Shown: positions 23,400 to 35,573 of the stretch, piece by piece
Layout: each line of letters opens with the position of its first letter
How positions within the stretch are numbered: the stretch's first letter is position 1
Assembly: GCA_010094045.1 (NCBI GenBank)
Contig: ML986838.1
Coordinates: forward strand, 1 to 55,841
Direction of reading: 5' to 3'
From: Lojkania enalia
Lineage: Eukaryota > Ascomycota > Dothideomycetes > Pleosporales
Length of the DNA stretch: 55,841 nt
The notes under the pieces: model-generated
Database searches by the model: none
Seen by the model: the letters and a program-made list of their open reading frames with translations, nothing else
Told to the model about the DNA's origin: nothing
Program-made: the position numbers and the translations under genes

Positions 23400-26300
23400 C
23401 TAAACGCACGCCTAAGATCGAAAGCTTTATAGATAGTAACAAACTTATATTTAAATAATAGCGAGCCTTAATCCTAGACCGACTTAAGATTAATATAGAT
23501 TACTATTAGATAGAGTATATATATATAGTATTAGTATAAAGATATACCTCTAGTACTACGAAAGAGTATCTAGAGCTAAAATACCTAGCTAAATTAGACT
23601 AGTATCGGTTTAAGAATACTAAAGAAATAATTTCGCTTCTATAATCGTATTTTATTATAAGTAATAAAGAGATAGAGGCGCGATAGGTATTTCAGGTCCT
23701 AAGAATAAATAAGAGAGAAGCGTTTTTAACTTTTAAAGCTCGCTTTATTAGTACAGCTATTAGGGGATCTATATCCTAATCTAAGTAGTTCTTCTACCTA
23801 TAGAATAAGATTCTCCCTAGCCTAAAGATACTAAACCTTAGCTTTAAGCTTATATAGAAAGGCTCCTTTAACGCTATAGTCGCCTACTTAACAGCTTATA
23901 ATATAGAAAGGAGAAGCATTCCTAACCTCCTAAAATAAACTATTAGCTTATAGGTTGCAGCTAAAATAAATTCGGATTAGTACTAGAAGGCTTCTAAGAG
24001 TTTATCTAAAATAACCTACGATCTAATACTACCCTAATCTACCCTAGTATTAATACCTCGTTCTACTATAATTACTCCCTAACAACCTAATAAGACTCCT
24101 ATACCTAAAAAGTATACGATTCTAGGAAATTACTATAACTATAGTAAACTAGGATACTTTACAAATAAATATATAGTCTTTAGAGTATAAGAGATAGAGG
24201 TTAAATAAGAGAAGATTAAGGAAGAAGAGTTCCTAGACGCAAATAAATACCATCTAGATAGTTCTCGGGTGGGAAATAAAAACGTCTAGGAAAACTTTCT
24301 ATTCTAGACTTAAGTAAGTATAACTTATTAAATATTAATTTATTATATTTATTTAGAGGAAAGTACTTCTAAATCTCTACCGTTCTATATTTAAAAGGTG
24401 TTAGTATACAACTAAACGCCCTTATTAATACTAGTACTTAAGACTTCCTATTTCTTAATTTTATAGTAGCTAGATTACTTTCCTAAACTCTATATATGTC
24501 GATATAGCGCTTACCCTTTAAAATTACCGTTAAAGGTTTTTAGGACCGAATCTAAACCCTAGTTAATTAGTATATCTACTTACACCTATAAATTAATAGG
24601 AGAACTATCTAAAACTACCTATTTATTATTATAGATTTAGGTACTTAAGATTATATTATTAGTATTAAATAGTTATATTATTTTTAACTCCTACTAGATA
24701 CGGATAAAAATTAGATTATATAGCCCTCTAAGTATCCTACTACTTATAATCCTTCACCTCCTCTTCTTATATAATTAACTCAGCTAGTATATAATAAGGA
24801 GGTAGAGCTAGATATCTAGCAACACGATACTTTATAGGAAAAGAACTAGTATTAGTAGTCCCGCAGTCCGACTATCTATTATATTAAAGGTCTACTAAGA
24901 CTGCTAAAACTATATTAATCTCTTATAGCTTATAGTCTAAATAAGCTTAGAGCTCCTATACGCCTGTATAAAACAAAGTCCAAACCTAATCTAAAGAAAG
25001 TTTATTCTCCTATTATCGCTCTTATCTTAGCTAATACTTTCTACTTTAATATAAAGAGGAAAGAGAACGAGTTTTTCTCTACGTTTCTATACGAAATTAA
25101 GCGGCTGATCAAAGATAAATAAGCCCTAGAGCTGGAAGACGAGGCTGAAAACGAAGTACTAGTAAATCTCTGATTACTATTTAAATACTATAAGTATTAA
25201 GATGTGTTTAGTAAAACTGCGGCTTATTAATTACTAGAATACTACCCTTATAATTATAAGATTATTCTTATAGAACCCCTCTCTAATAGTTATAGCCTGT
25301 TATATAAGTAGAATATTGAGGAGCTGAAGGTAACTAAGAAGTATATTATAGATAATCTACGGTATAGGTATATTAAGCAGAGTCGGAGCCCCTTTATATT
25401 TCTAATTCTTTACGTCCGCAAATCTAATAGCGACCTATATATCTATATAGATTATTATAAACTTAATACTCTTACCTATAAAGATATATATCCGATACTA
25501 TATATAGATAAACTTCTATCTAGGCCTACTAAGGTAGTAATCTTTACTAAGTTTAATATTCGCACGGCCTTTAATAAGATTAGAATAGACCCTAGTTCTA
25601 AAGAATATACTACCTTTCAGACTTGATACGGAACCTATAAGTATAAAGTTCTACTTTTTAGATTGTATAATAGCCTAGCAACTTACTAGTACTATATAAA
25701 TAACGTACTAATCGACTACCTAGATAACTTCTATATTACTTATCTAGACGATATTCTTATCTACTTAGAAAATGAGGCGATATATACTATCTACGTTAAG
25801 AAAGTTCTTAAGAGATTATATTAAGTAGAGTTATAAGTTAATATTAAGAAGAGCGAATTCTATATTACCCGAACTAAATACCTTAGCTATATCCTCTTAA
25901 ATAAAGGCCTTAAGGTTAACCTAGAGAAGGTAGAAGTACTATATAACTAGTAGCTACCTACTACTATAATAGGTGTAAAATCCTTCTTAGGTTTTACTAG
26001 ATTCTATTAATAGTTTATACCGGAATTCTCGCGTATTATAAAGCTAATTATTATATTATAGAGCCCTATAACCCCTTTTATATAGACTTTAGAATATAAT
26101 ATTACTTTTAAGAAATTAAAGTTAGCCCTGTTAAGTATATCTACTCTCTACTACTTTAACCCTGTATTAAAAATAAAAATAGAAACTAATACCTCTAATA
26201 GAATAGTTGTAGGAGTACTGTTATAGAAATATTCTAACGGAAAATAGTACCCTGTAGCATTCTATAGCAAGGTTCTATCTGGTTTAGAACTAAACTAGAA

Positions 26301-28240
26301 GATTTATAATAAGAAACTATTCGCAATCGTTACTACGTTTAAATAATAGAGGGTAGAACTTACTTCGGTAGCTACTAGGATTCTAGTATATACCAATTAT
26401 TACTTACTCGAATATTTTATAACTATGAAGGTACTTAATATTTATTAAATTTGTTAGACCGAGGAATTAGCTTAGTATTAGTTCCGAATTAAATACACCC
26501 TAAATAAGAATAATACTAGAGTAGACATCTTCAGTTATTATAAATAAGATGTAGAAAACTTAAAAGCAGCTTAAACTAATAACTAGTTAAGAGTTCTATT
26601 TAGACTGTATTAACTTTACCCCTGAATTAATACCGAATTAGCCTAGTCCTATATTACCTAAATAACAACTTAAGCGGCTATACTAAACGTTATTAAAGGC
26701 TAGGAGTAGGTTATATTACTAGACTCTCTAGAGTTGATCGACGTATTACTATAGGAAAACTAAGCCTCCTTTGCATAGGAATGTATACTTTTACCCTGCA
26801 AGTATTAGATAGAGAATAGACTACTCCTCTATAATAATTACTTATATATTCTATTAGATTTAGGCCTTTATACGCGACTTATATAAGAGGCTTATAACTA
26901 AGTATCCTCCGTATACCTAAACGCTACTAAAACCTATTAGTTACTATTCTAGAAGTACTACTAGAAGGGTATAAAAGCTACTTACAAATAATATATACAG
27001 AATTATATCCTATACTATAAAGCTTATCTAATATAAACCTAAATTCTAGGTTTTATCTACTTACTTCCTATACTAAATTAACTAATATAGTACCTATATA
27101 TTAACTTTAAGGATTTCCCTATAGATAAGTCTAGATACAATTAGATTATAGTAGTAATTAATCGCCTATCTAAATAAACGGTATCTATCTCCTACTATCG
27201 TATAATTAACGTAAGGGGAATAGCCGAATTATTTATTTAATAGGTATACTGCTTTAGCTATACGCCCGAAACTATTATTTTAGACTGAGGACCTTAGTTT
27301 ATATCTAGTTTCTAGTCCGAATTCTGCTATATTTTAGGCATAAAGATTAAACTATCTACTACTTATTATAAAGAGACTAATAGATAGACGGAGATTATAA
27401 ATAAATATATTAATTAGAGACTGCGCCCTTTTATATCCTTCTACTAAAACAACTAGAGTTCTCTATTACCTATAATCGACTAAGTACAAGTAATTCTACC
27501 CTATACAACTATTAGAATATCTATATTAGATTCTATACGGATCTAAGTCCTATTAGAGTTAGGATTGGAAATATTCTATTAATCCTATTACCGTAATAGA
27601 TAAATTAAATTGTAAGAACGTTTTAGCTCTAGTAACTCGTATATATATAGCCTAGGAAACTGTAAAGGCTAATATTAAGAAGGCTTAGGATTGTATACAA
27701 TCTATTATTAACTATTACTAGTAACTGATTAATTAGTAGATTAGTAATATAGTCTACCTAAATACTAAGAACCTTACGGTCTAGAGACTAAGCCGAAAGC
27801 TATCTAATTAATAGGAGGGCCCTTTTAAAGTACTAGAATAGGTTGGAAACTTATACTATCTACAGCTACCCCTAGGATTGAGAATATATAATATCTTCGT
27901 ACCAAACCTGCTGTATAAGAACCTCTAGAACTCTCTACTAGGGTAAGAAGCTCCGAAACCACCCGCTATCGCTATTAAGGGGGTAGAAGAGTAGGAGGTT
28001 AAGGAAATACTAGCTAGTAAGCTATATTATAAGACCCTTAAATACCGTGTAAAATAGGTAGGATATAATTCTAACCTGGTCTAGTATAAAGTCTTAAATT
28101 TTATAGGTTCGCCTTATAAGCTGAGAGCTTTTTATAATAAGTATCTAAATTAGCTAGAACCCCTAAAGGCCCTAACTAAATAAATTAAGGTATATAAGGA
28201 TAGTATAGAGAATATAGATTACCTAGTAGACGATAATATA
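23400..28240 (+). pseudogene. RIPed gag-pol of element A
   Basis: The gag zinc knuckle at 24131-24172 keeps C-x2-C-x4-H-x4-C spacing, with all four ligands changed to Tyr, the RIP result for Cys and His codons. RT contains TYLDDILIYLEN at about 25738-25775 with both catalytic Asp intact. The integrase core includes ILD*GPQFIS near 27267-27310. The chromodomain reads EEILASKLYYRTLKYRVKWV near 28000. Stops are frequent, so no product is expected. The exact gag start is not visible. Confidence 0.75.
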
Positions 28241-29276
28241 TAAAAGTTGAGTAGTAGATTTAAAAACTAAAGTATAGATCCGAAATTACTCTTCTATAAA
28301 ATCTGGAGGGTCTAATAGTAGGCTATTAGATACCTCTCTAGTCCTCTCCTCTTCTACTCTTCTTCCTCTTCTTTCCTTCTAGACTTCCCCTAAACCTCTC
28401 CTACCTTATTTTTAACCGCCCGAGAGCGCTGTAATATTAGTTTAAAGGCTAGATACTAGAGTTTTTAAGGCCGAAACCTGATAGAGCAACTTAGTACCCT
28501 AGTAGAATAAAGCAACCTAGATACTAGCTGTAGGAAGGCTATTTTTCTAACTCTTTACAACCTGGGCTATAAACGCTAGGCTATAAGCAGACTCTAAAAT
28601 AGCCTTAAAAGCTACCTTTTTATTCTTTTTATCTCCTACGTATCAGGCCGCCGCCTATAATTTAAGATAGCTCTAGAGGACCAGAAACTCCTCCTTATAA
28701 TAGGAGGGGATCTATAAGTACGTTAGTAGTAAGTATCCTACTAGTATTAGATGCGATTTATACGGGGTTATACTTTTTATTTTATAAGGTATAATACTCG
28801 CATTTTTTTAATCTTAGAGACTAAAAGGAAAATATTATATACTACCCGCAGGCGAGCGCGCGTATAGTCTAAAAGTAGATAATTTAAAAGGCCTCTAAAG
28901 AGGCTCTAAAAGGTGGGCGGAGTAGTATATTAATTAATTTTTCTATAAGGCGTTAGTAATACTTTAATAATTAACGGTTCTAAGGACGCGTAATAATATA
29001 TACAGAGTAGAAGTTATTGTTTAATTAAGAAAGCTTAGTTAACAGCGACCTGGTAATATACTAAAGCTAGTAAATACTTATTACTATACGCGACGAAATT
29101 GTAATATTAATAAACCATTATAATAGTAGTTACCAGCTAATATATAGGTTAATTACACTTACCATAAAAACCTTACTTAATATTACGTTAATAAACGCAT
29201 CTCTATAGGTAACCGCGTATATTAGCTCTTACCGGTAAATACCTCCTCGAAGAAATTTCTTTATACTAGAACCTAT
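27981..29276. repeat. 1,296-bp segment, first copy, flanking N gap 2
   Basis: Near-identical to 29287-30582 at an offset of 1,306 bp. The one difference I found is A at 28514 versus C at 29820. It probably represents an unmerged contig overlap. Confidence 0.9.
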
Positions 29277-29286
29277 NNNNNNNNNN
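29277..29286. other. Assembly gap 2 (10 N)
   Basis: Ten N, with the same arrangement as gap 1: the sequence after the gap repeats the sequence before it. Confidence 0.95.
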
Positions 29287-30582
29287 GGGTAGAAGAGTAG
29301 GAGGTTAAGGAAATACTAGCTAGTAAGCTATATTATAAGACCCTTAAATACCGTGTAAAATAGGTAGGATATAATTCTAACCTGGTCTAGTATAAAGTCT
29401 TAAATTTTATAGGTTCGCCTTATAAGCTGAGAGCTTTTTATAATAAGTATCTAAATTAGCTAGAACCCCTAAAGGCCCTAACTAAATAAATTAAGGTATA
29501 TAAGGATAGTATAGAGAATATAGATTACCTAGTAGACGATAATATATAAAAGTTGAGTAGTAGATTTAAAAACTAAAGTATAGATCCGAAATTACTCTTC
29601 TATAAAATCTGGAGGGTCTAATAGTAGGCTATTAGATACCTCTCTAGTCCTCTCCTCTTCTACTCTTCTTCCTCTTCTTTCCTTCTAGACTTCCCCTAAA
29701 CCTCTCCTACCTTATTTTTAACCGCCCGAGAGCGCTGTAATATTAGTTTAAAGGCTAGATACTAGAGTTTTTAAGGCCGAAACCTGATAGAGCAACTTAG
29801 TACCCTAGTAGAATAAAGCCACCTAGATACTAGCTGTAGGAAGGCTATTTTTCTAACTCTTTACAACCTGGGCTATAAACGCTAGGCTATAAGCAGACTC
29901 TAAAATAGCCTTAAAAGCTACCTTTTTATTCTTTTTATCTCCTACGTATCAGGCCGCCGCCTATAATTTAAGATAGCTCTAGAGGACCAGAAACTCCTCC
30001 TTATAATAGGAGGGGATCTATAAGTACGTTAGTAGTAAGTATCCTACTAGTATTAGATGCGATTTATACGGGGTTATACTTTTTATTTTATAAGGTATAA
30101 TACTCGCATTTTTTTAATCTTAGAGACTAAAAGGAAAATATTATATACTACCCGCAGGCGAGCGCGCGTATAGTCTAAAAGTAGATAATTTAAAAGGCCT
30201 CTAAAGAGGCTCTAAAAGGTGGGCGGAGTAGTATATTAATTAATTTTTCTATAAGGCGTTAGTAATACTTTAATAATTAACGGTTCTAAGGACGCGTAAT
30301 AATATATACAGAGTAGAAGTTATTGTTTAATTAAGAAAGCTTAGTTAACAGCGACCTGGTAATATACTAAAGCTAGTAAATACTTATTACTATACGCGAC
30401 GAAATTGTAATATTAATAAACCATTATAATAGTAGTTACCAGCTAATATATAGGTTAATTACACTTACCATAAAAACCTTACTTAATATTACGTTAATAA
30501 ACGCATCTCTATAGGTAACCGCGTATATTAGCTCTTACCGGTAAATACCTCCTCGAAGAAATTTCTTTATACTAGAACCTAT
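29287..30582. repeat. 1,296-bp segment, second copy, flanking N gap 2
   Basis: Repeats 27981-29276, from the chromodomain into the 3' region of element A, and then continues uniquely to the polypurine tract and 3' LTR. Confidence 0.9.
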
Positions 30583-30615
30583 CTATAACAGCCCCGATTC
30601 CCTCCTAAACCAGCG
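29592..30615 (-). pseudogene. Antisense reading frame in the 3' region of full-length element A
   Basis: Counterpart of the frame at 10981-12009. On the minus strand it shares VGYLLLTYL, IPSYYKEEFLVL, VGDKKNKKVAFKAILESAYS and a charged lysine/arginine/glutamate tail. The stops differ in part from those of the left copy, as expected if copies were RIPed independently from an open ancestor. Near the middle a homopolymer-length change (seven versus eight A) shifts the frame relative to the left copy. Part of it is repeated at 28286-29276 because of N gap 2. Function is unknown. Confidence 0.45.
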
Positions 30616-30651
30616 TAGATAGGAACTATCAGCTTATAAGGAGGGGGGTAG

Positions 30652-30931
30652 TATAATAATGCAAAGAAATCGTTCCACGAAAAGCTTTATATATAACCTT
30701 ATCCTAAAGCTTTTCGCTTATCTTATCCTACCCCCAGTTCTACCCCTTTTTCCCTTCCGTATATAGTTGTATACTCCCTTATAAGTAGCTTAGTAGTTCT
30801 TCTATATCCTTTCGTATAAGGCTTATAGGTGTTAATAGAATTCCTAGGTCCCTAATCCCCCACGTACTCTTATATGCCTCTGAGTAGATTCGTACTATAT
30901 TTAAACCTATTATCTTACCTATACTATTACA
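30652..30931 (+). repeat. 3' LTR of full-length element A, 280 bp
   Basis: Same length as the 5' LTR and less altered (for example tgcaaag and ttccacgaaaag are kept). It follows the polypurine tract and is followed by the target-site duplication aaaag at 30932-30936. Confidence 0.9.
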
Positions 30932-30936
30932 AAAAG

Positions 30937-31090
30937 ATGCTAAGTTAATACTATATTAGAATATACTTCTTTAAACTCGTAACTCTAAGCTTAAAAGGTA
31001 ATTAGAAGAAGTAACTAAGTGTAAAATATATAAAAGAAAGTATATTTAATATAGTAGTATAGTATTATATAGCGAGGGATCCTTATATAT
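30937..31090 (+). mobile_element. pogo/Fot1-type transposon fragment 2, right part
   Basis: Resumes the pogo copy interrupted by element A. The frame reads a lysine-rich helical segment (NSKLKR*LEEVTKCKIYKRK), as found near the C-terminus of fungal pogo transposases. The terminal inverted repeat was not found. Confidence 0.45.
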
Positions 31091-32394
31091 AGCTGCTGAA
31101 GTATCTATAAGTTCTTAACCCTTTAAGAAGACTTGTAGTACTAATACTTAAGAAAGAGTTTAACTAGCTTAACGCTACTATAGTAACTGTAATAAGACTA
31201 GATATAACGCTTATACGTGCTAAAAGGATAGTAGGAAAAATTCTAAATTAGATAAAAGTATATTATATATAGAATCTCTTATTAGTATTAAGTAAATTAA
31301 CTTTTTATATATAGTATTTATTACGCTAAGAAAAAGTAGCCGTTTTAATAGTTTAGCTACTTTAATAGTAGAATATATTATATATATTTAAATTATAAGA
31401 AATATATTTAGCCTAACTTTAAATTTAATACCGACCGCTACTAAAAACTCTACTAAAAGACCTGCTACTCTTACTACTATTATCTTTCGGAGATACTAAA
31501 TAAATACGACTATAATACTTAATATATTTATTATATATTAGCTTAGAATTATTATTATTATAAATAGTATATTAAGAAGTATAGTTAATATAGATATAGT
31601 TAGAATATATACCGCTAAACCAGCTATTAAAAGAGATATATCTAGTATACGTAGTAAATTCTCCTATATAATTATAGGCGGCAGTATAATAATTATATAG
31701 CTAGATATTTAGGGCGCTATAAGAATAGATAAGAAGGCTCTTAATATAGAATTAGTACTAAAATAAGAGAGTAGTAGTATTAATTCGGTTGTATTATACT
31801 ATAATAGGAGTATTAGCTAAATTATATAAAGAAAGACTTTAAGTATAAATTAGAAAGTTAATAAGCCTAACAATTTTAAAGCTCTTCTTAATAGTTAGAT
31901 CGAATATATTATAGGATTTAGACTATTAATTTCTTACTATAAAGTAGAAGATCTTACTTAAATAAGCTATAATAAGTAGATAGAAGATTAAAATCTCTTT
32001 ATATATAGTAGAGTTTAGGAAATTAGCTTAACTAGTAGCTAAACTACTAAATCTAGTAATAGTATATCTAATAGTCTAGATTAGATTAGCGTAGAGAATC
32101 TAGTTAGCTTAATTAATAAGAGCTGTATAAGCAGCTTTATAGTAATTACTATAAGGCTAAAGAGCAGTATTAGTAAAAGAAGGATTGTTAAAGCTTATAT
32201 TAATATCGTATAAGAGTAAGTATAGAGAAGATAAATTAGTAGTATAAAGAAATAGAGGAAGTCTTAAATATTTAATAGATAGATAACTTATAATATAATA
32301 GTATAGCTAAGGCTGTATATAAATATACTATATTTATATATACTACATTTACATTATAAATTAATTAATTAGATATAATATAGTAAATTTAAAA
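31091..32394. other. RIPed AT-rich DNA, unclassified
   Basis: No domain could be read on either strand. It adjoins hAT-like termini on the right and may be the RIPed body of a hAT element, but I see no transposase motif to support that. RIP composition ends at about 32394. Confidence 0.35.
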
Positions 32395-32586
32395 ATGCAA
32401 TCGTACGATAACTAATAAAATTATAGTGTTTGTACAGATGCAAACTATTGAGAGAGTTTATAGGTAGCGAGCCTAACTGTCTGCGGTAAAGGATACGATA
32501 AACGATAATATACGATCAATAAGATAAAATACCGATAAAAAACCGATAATCGTATCGTTTCTATCGTTATATCGTTGACAACCCTG
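32395..32586 (+). mobile_element. hAT-like terminus with CGATA subterminal repeats
   Basis: It ends caaccctg at 32579-32586 (CAGGGTTG when read inward), the usual hAT terminal form. Within 190 bp there are about ten CGATA or TATCG hexamer-type motifs, resembling the subterminal transposase-binding repeats of hAT elements. No matching opposite terminus was found, and no 8-bp duplication could be confirmed. Confidence 0.45.
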
Positions 32587-32700
32587 GATGGCTTGTGCGC
32601 CAAATTATCCGATAATATCGTATATTATTCAGCATAAAATAATCGCCAAGTACGATAATTTATTTTTTACGAAACGATAATTTTATTTTTAACAACCCTG
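32587..32700 (+). mobile_element. Second hAT-like terminus in the same orientation
   Basis: A second caaccctg at 32693-32700 is preceded by four further CGATA/TATCG motifs in AT-rich sequence. Two similar ends in tandem suggest nested or successive insertions of related elements. Confidence 0.4.
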
Positions 32701-33040
32701 CGTGCGAGTCTTTCTCCAATTCTGCCTTAAAAAAGCCTGACATTCGCATTCCTCGTTCTCTGGATTCGCTAGCGACACAGCCCCGATAATCCCTCGATCG
32801 ACAAGGCAAACAATTGGTCGCTCGCTTGCGTATCCGGTGAGGCTCCTTTTCTTCAATCAAAAAATATGGAGTACCCAATCGCATCATTAGAAGAGTTGCA
32901 CGATGTCGGATCGCTACGCATGCAGCTGGCTGAACTTGTTGATGTTTCTAAGAAGCTTATGATATCTTATGTTACTTCATATAATACGCCCCCTTCTGGA
33001 TAGAGGTCCCGATCGAACTTTCATTTGATCATCTGGAATC
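32701..33040. other. Upstream region of the FAD oxidase gene
   Basis: Ordinary composition returns here. A TATA-like catataatac at about 32978-32987 lies 54-63 bp before the FAD oxidase start codon. A 75-codon minus-strand frame (32660-32887) overlaps the hAT end and is not supported as a gene. Confidence 0.4.
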
Positions 33041-35293
33041 ATGATGCGGTATCTGGAAGCTTTTGTATCCTATCTCTCTTCAGCCACTATTCTCGCTAGT
33101 GCATCTTCAATTGACTGCAAATGTGTGAGTTGACATAATTTTATCGTGTAGTTAATTGACTTATGTATACAGACTCCAATTGACTTCTGTTGGCCTTCTC
33201 AAAAAGAATGGTCTACCTTCAATGATACCATCTCCGGCCATCTAATTCGTAGTGTCCCGCCCGCTTCAGTTTGCTACCCATCCCAACCAAACTTCAACGA
33301 GGAAAGATGTGCATTCGTCCGATCACAATGGTTCAACTCAACATGGCACGCGGAAGACCCCATAAGCATTGATTATCCTATCTGGGCAAACAACTCTTGC
33401 AACCCGATCTATCCGAATGGGACGAGTGTTACCGGAGACTCCAACGCTGGGAAGAATGGCTGTTCAATTGGAAATTACCCAGCTTATGCTGTCAACGCAA
33501 CGACCGTAGAGCAAGTGCGTAGCGCATTTAAGTGGGCAGGGAGGAAGAATATTAGGGTTGTTGTAAAGGGGACCGGCCATTCGTATGCGGGCAGGTAAGA
33601 TCTATATCAGTGCTCGGTCGCATAGCATGGCTGACCCATTTATAGAAGTACGGGATTTGGTAGCTTGTCGTGAGTTTCATACATAATATATTAATTATTT
33701 TGTCTAATATATCGACTAGGATATGGACGCACAATTTCCGCGGTATCAAGTACGTCGAATCGTTCAAGCCCTCATCTTGCCCAATCGACAGGCCTCTGAA
33801 TGCTGTTCATGTTGCTGCTGGGCATACTGGCTTCGAGGTACAAGCTGAACTGTCTAAGATTAATAGGATCATTGTCACAGGCGCCAACCCTGACGTAGGA
33901 GTTGTAGGATGGATCACAGCCGGTGGCCACGGCTGGCTTTCGACCGCGTATGGGATGGGTGCCGACAACCTCCTCGAAGCCACCATCGTAACACCAGATG
34001 GTAAAGTGTTACTGGCGAATCCTTGCAAGAATTCTGATATTTTTTTTGCTACTCGAGGCGGCGGGGGCGGGACGTATGGTGTGGTTACTGAGGTCGTGCT
34101 CAAGACATTTCCTTCGCCGAAAACGACCCAGCATATTTTCAAGTTAACATCATTAAGTCCAAATATCACAACCGAGTTCTGGGATTTGATGGGCTTCATA
34201 CACGCTGAGATGCCGCGCCTCAAGATCGGGGGCATGCAAGGATATTACTATATGATTGGACCACCGGCGTTCCCGACTCTCTCGTTATTTTGGGGATTTT
34301 TCCTCTATGATAAACCGAACGGGATAGTCAAAGCGCTAATGTCACCTATCGAAGAGATGCTCAAGAAACAAGCACATCTGTTCGCATACACGTCAGATAT
34401 CACGCATTCAAACACTTTCTGGGATGCATGGAGTCAAACAACGAATGAAGAAGTAGCATCAGGTGGCTCAGCTTATGGTTCGAGACTACTGAGTGAAGAG
34501 AGCCTTTCAGATATTAATGCTACGGCCAGGCTTTTCGCGGAGATTGGTCCTAACCCCTTGGAATCAAATGTAAGCTTCGTCAAAATAAGCCCAAAACAAG
34601 TGTCATGGCACCTAACTCTATGCTCTATAGGGTCCCATTATTAACCCGTTCCTAATTGGTCATATGATCGCTCATCCTTCAGAGCCAACTTATTATCCTA
34701 AGGTCATGTCTATGAACCCCTCATGGCGCAAAACGCTTTCACATTTCATTGTGGCGGAAGCCTGGCCCGATGGTATTGCCGCCGAAATCGTCAAATCTGT
34801 GTACCAAGATATTACCTTCAAAAAGATTGAGCCGCTCCGCAAGTTCTCGCCAGATACCGGTGCATACTTTAATGAGGTTGATTCAAATGAGCCAAATTGG
34901 CAAAAATCCTTCTTCGGAAAAAACTACGACAGGCTGAGGAAGATCAAACAGAAGTATGATCCCGGGAACATTTTGTGGTGCAATAAGTGTGTTGGAAGCG
35001 AGGCGCTTGTAGAGCAAGAAAATGGACGACTTTGCAAGAGCCGAAGCGTCAAACGAGATGCTGAGGGTCATAATGGATGGGCCGCCGATTTTCCTGAGGT
35101 ACACGATAAAAAGACACTACGCAGAAATTTTGATAAAAGGAGCTCGAATAATCTGCTAGGAGAGAAGGCCATCCATGTCGATGAAGATGCAAAAGAAAAA
35201 AGGCGCGATACTACCAATGATGCTAAGAGAGATGACAATCTGTCAGAGCTGGCTGGCTCTAATGAGGGTTGGAAAACTGCGTCTATTAACTAG
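33041..35293 (+). CDS. Secreted-type FAD-linked oxidase (VAO/berberine-bridge-like family), 5 exons, LTR-derived C-terminus
   Basis: Exons 33041-33124, 33173-33594, 33646-33669, 33720-34569 and 34631-35293 encode 680 residues; all introns are GT...AG. The likely role is FAD-dependent oxidation of a small alcohol or related substrate, resembling fungal isoamyl-alcohol-oxidase-like enzymes. A hydrophobic N-terminus suggests secretion, and NST, NNSC, NGTS and NATT sites suggest N-glycosylation. The FAD domain has KGTGHSYAGR with His164 as probable flavin attachment, then DVGVVGWITAGGHG, GMGADNLLEA and RGGGGGTYGVVTEV. A BBE-type end lies at about 539-585 (YFNEVDSNEPNW, NYDRL, WCNKCVGSE). A hydrophilic tail follows, and the last 16 residues plus the stop lie within a solo Copia LTR. 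Exon 3 has only 24 nt. Confidence 0.88.
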
Positions 35294-35365
35294 AAATGCG
35301 AGACATGCTACATATATATCCCTGGACCTGCCAAGGGGCTAACTGTGAATAGCTTAGCCGTAACA
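35241..35365 (-). repeat. Solo Copia LTR, 125 bp, inserted in the 3' coding end of the FAD oxidase
   Basis: Reverse complement of the LTR at 260-384, with the same length and about three transitions; a 77-nt stretch is identical when two flanking bases are included. It is flanked by a perfect 5-bp target-site duplication, caatc, at 35236-35240 and 35366-35370. No internal Copia sequence is present, so it is a solo LTR left by LTR-LTR recombination. Confidence 0.93.
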
Positions 35366-35370
35366 CAATC

Positions 35371-35573
35371 AAGGACAACATTGGACTCGGCGCAGGTATG
35401 ATGGCCATGGCCTTAAAAGAAGAATTAGTGGCGGCGAGGCCACCATGAGTAGCGATAATGAAAAGCAATCTTTGACCAGAAGGCAAACAAACAAAGAGAG
35501 TGGCTGGAATAGCAAGACTCCACAAAACGAGGTTAAAGTAAAGCCTATTATTCCATTAACGTCTATCCCGTAG
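35371..35573 (+). other. Displaced former 3' coding end of the FAD oxidase
   Basis: If the LTR and one duplicate of caatc are ignored, the FAD oxidase frame stays open across the junction for a further 67 codons, to the TAG at 35571-35573. The predicted extension is hydrophilic, like the tail before the insertion. This suggests the pre-insertion protein was about 50 residues longer, and that this stretch is now 3' untranslated or nonfunctional. It could also be chance; conservation in relatives would decide. Confidence 0.55.

Larger units (their letters stand above)
22435..30931 (+). mobile_element. Gypsy chromovirus element A, full length, RIPed
   Basis: Two 280-bp LTRs and a 5-bp target-site duplication (aaaag) define one insertion into pogo fragment 2. 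Order: gag with zinc knuckle 24131-24172, protease at about 24320-24700, RT with YLDD at 25741-25752, RNase H at about 26150-26560, integrase at about 26800-27620, chromodomain at about 27960-28170, then a long 3' region with an antisense frame and a polypurine tract (AAGGAGGGGGGTAG) before the 3' LTR. N gap 2 and a 1.3-kb repeat inflate the length; the real size is about 7.2 kb. Confidence 0.88.

Noticed and set aside
32660..32887. 75-codon minus frame with a CLPC-like string
   Set aside because: It overlaps the hAT terminus, lacks Zn2Cys6 spacing and has no continuation.
35286..35525. 79-codon minus frame
   Set aside because: It is the reverse strand of the solo LTR plus the displaced FAD oxidase tail; both explain it fully.
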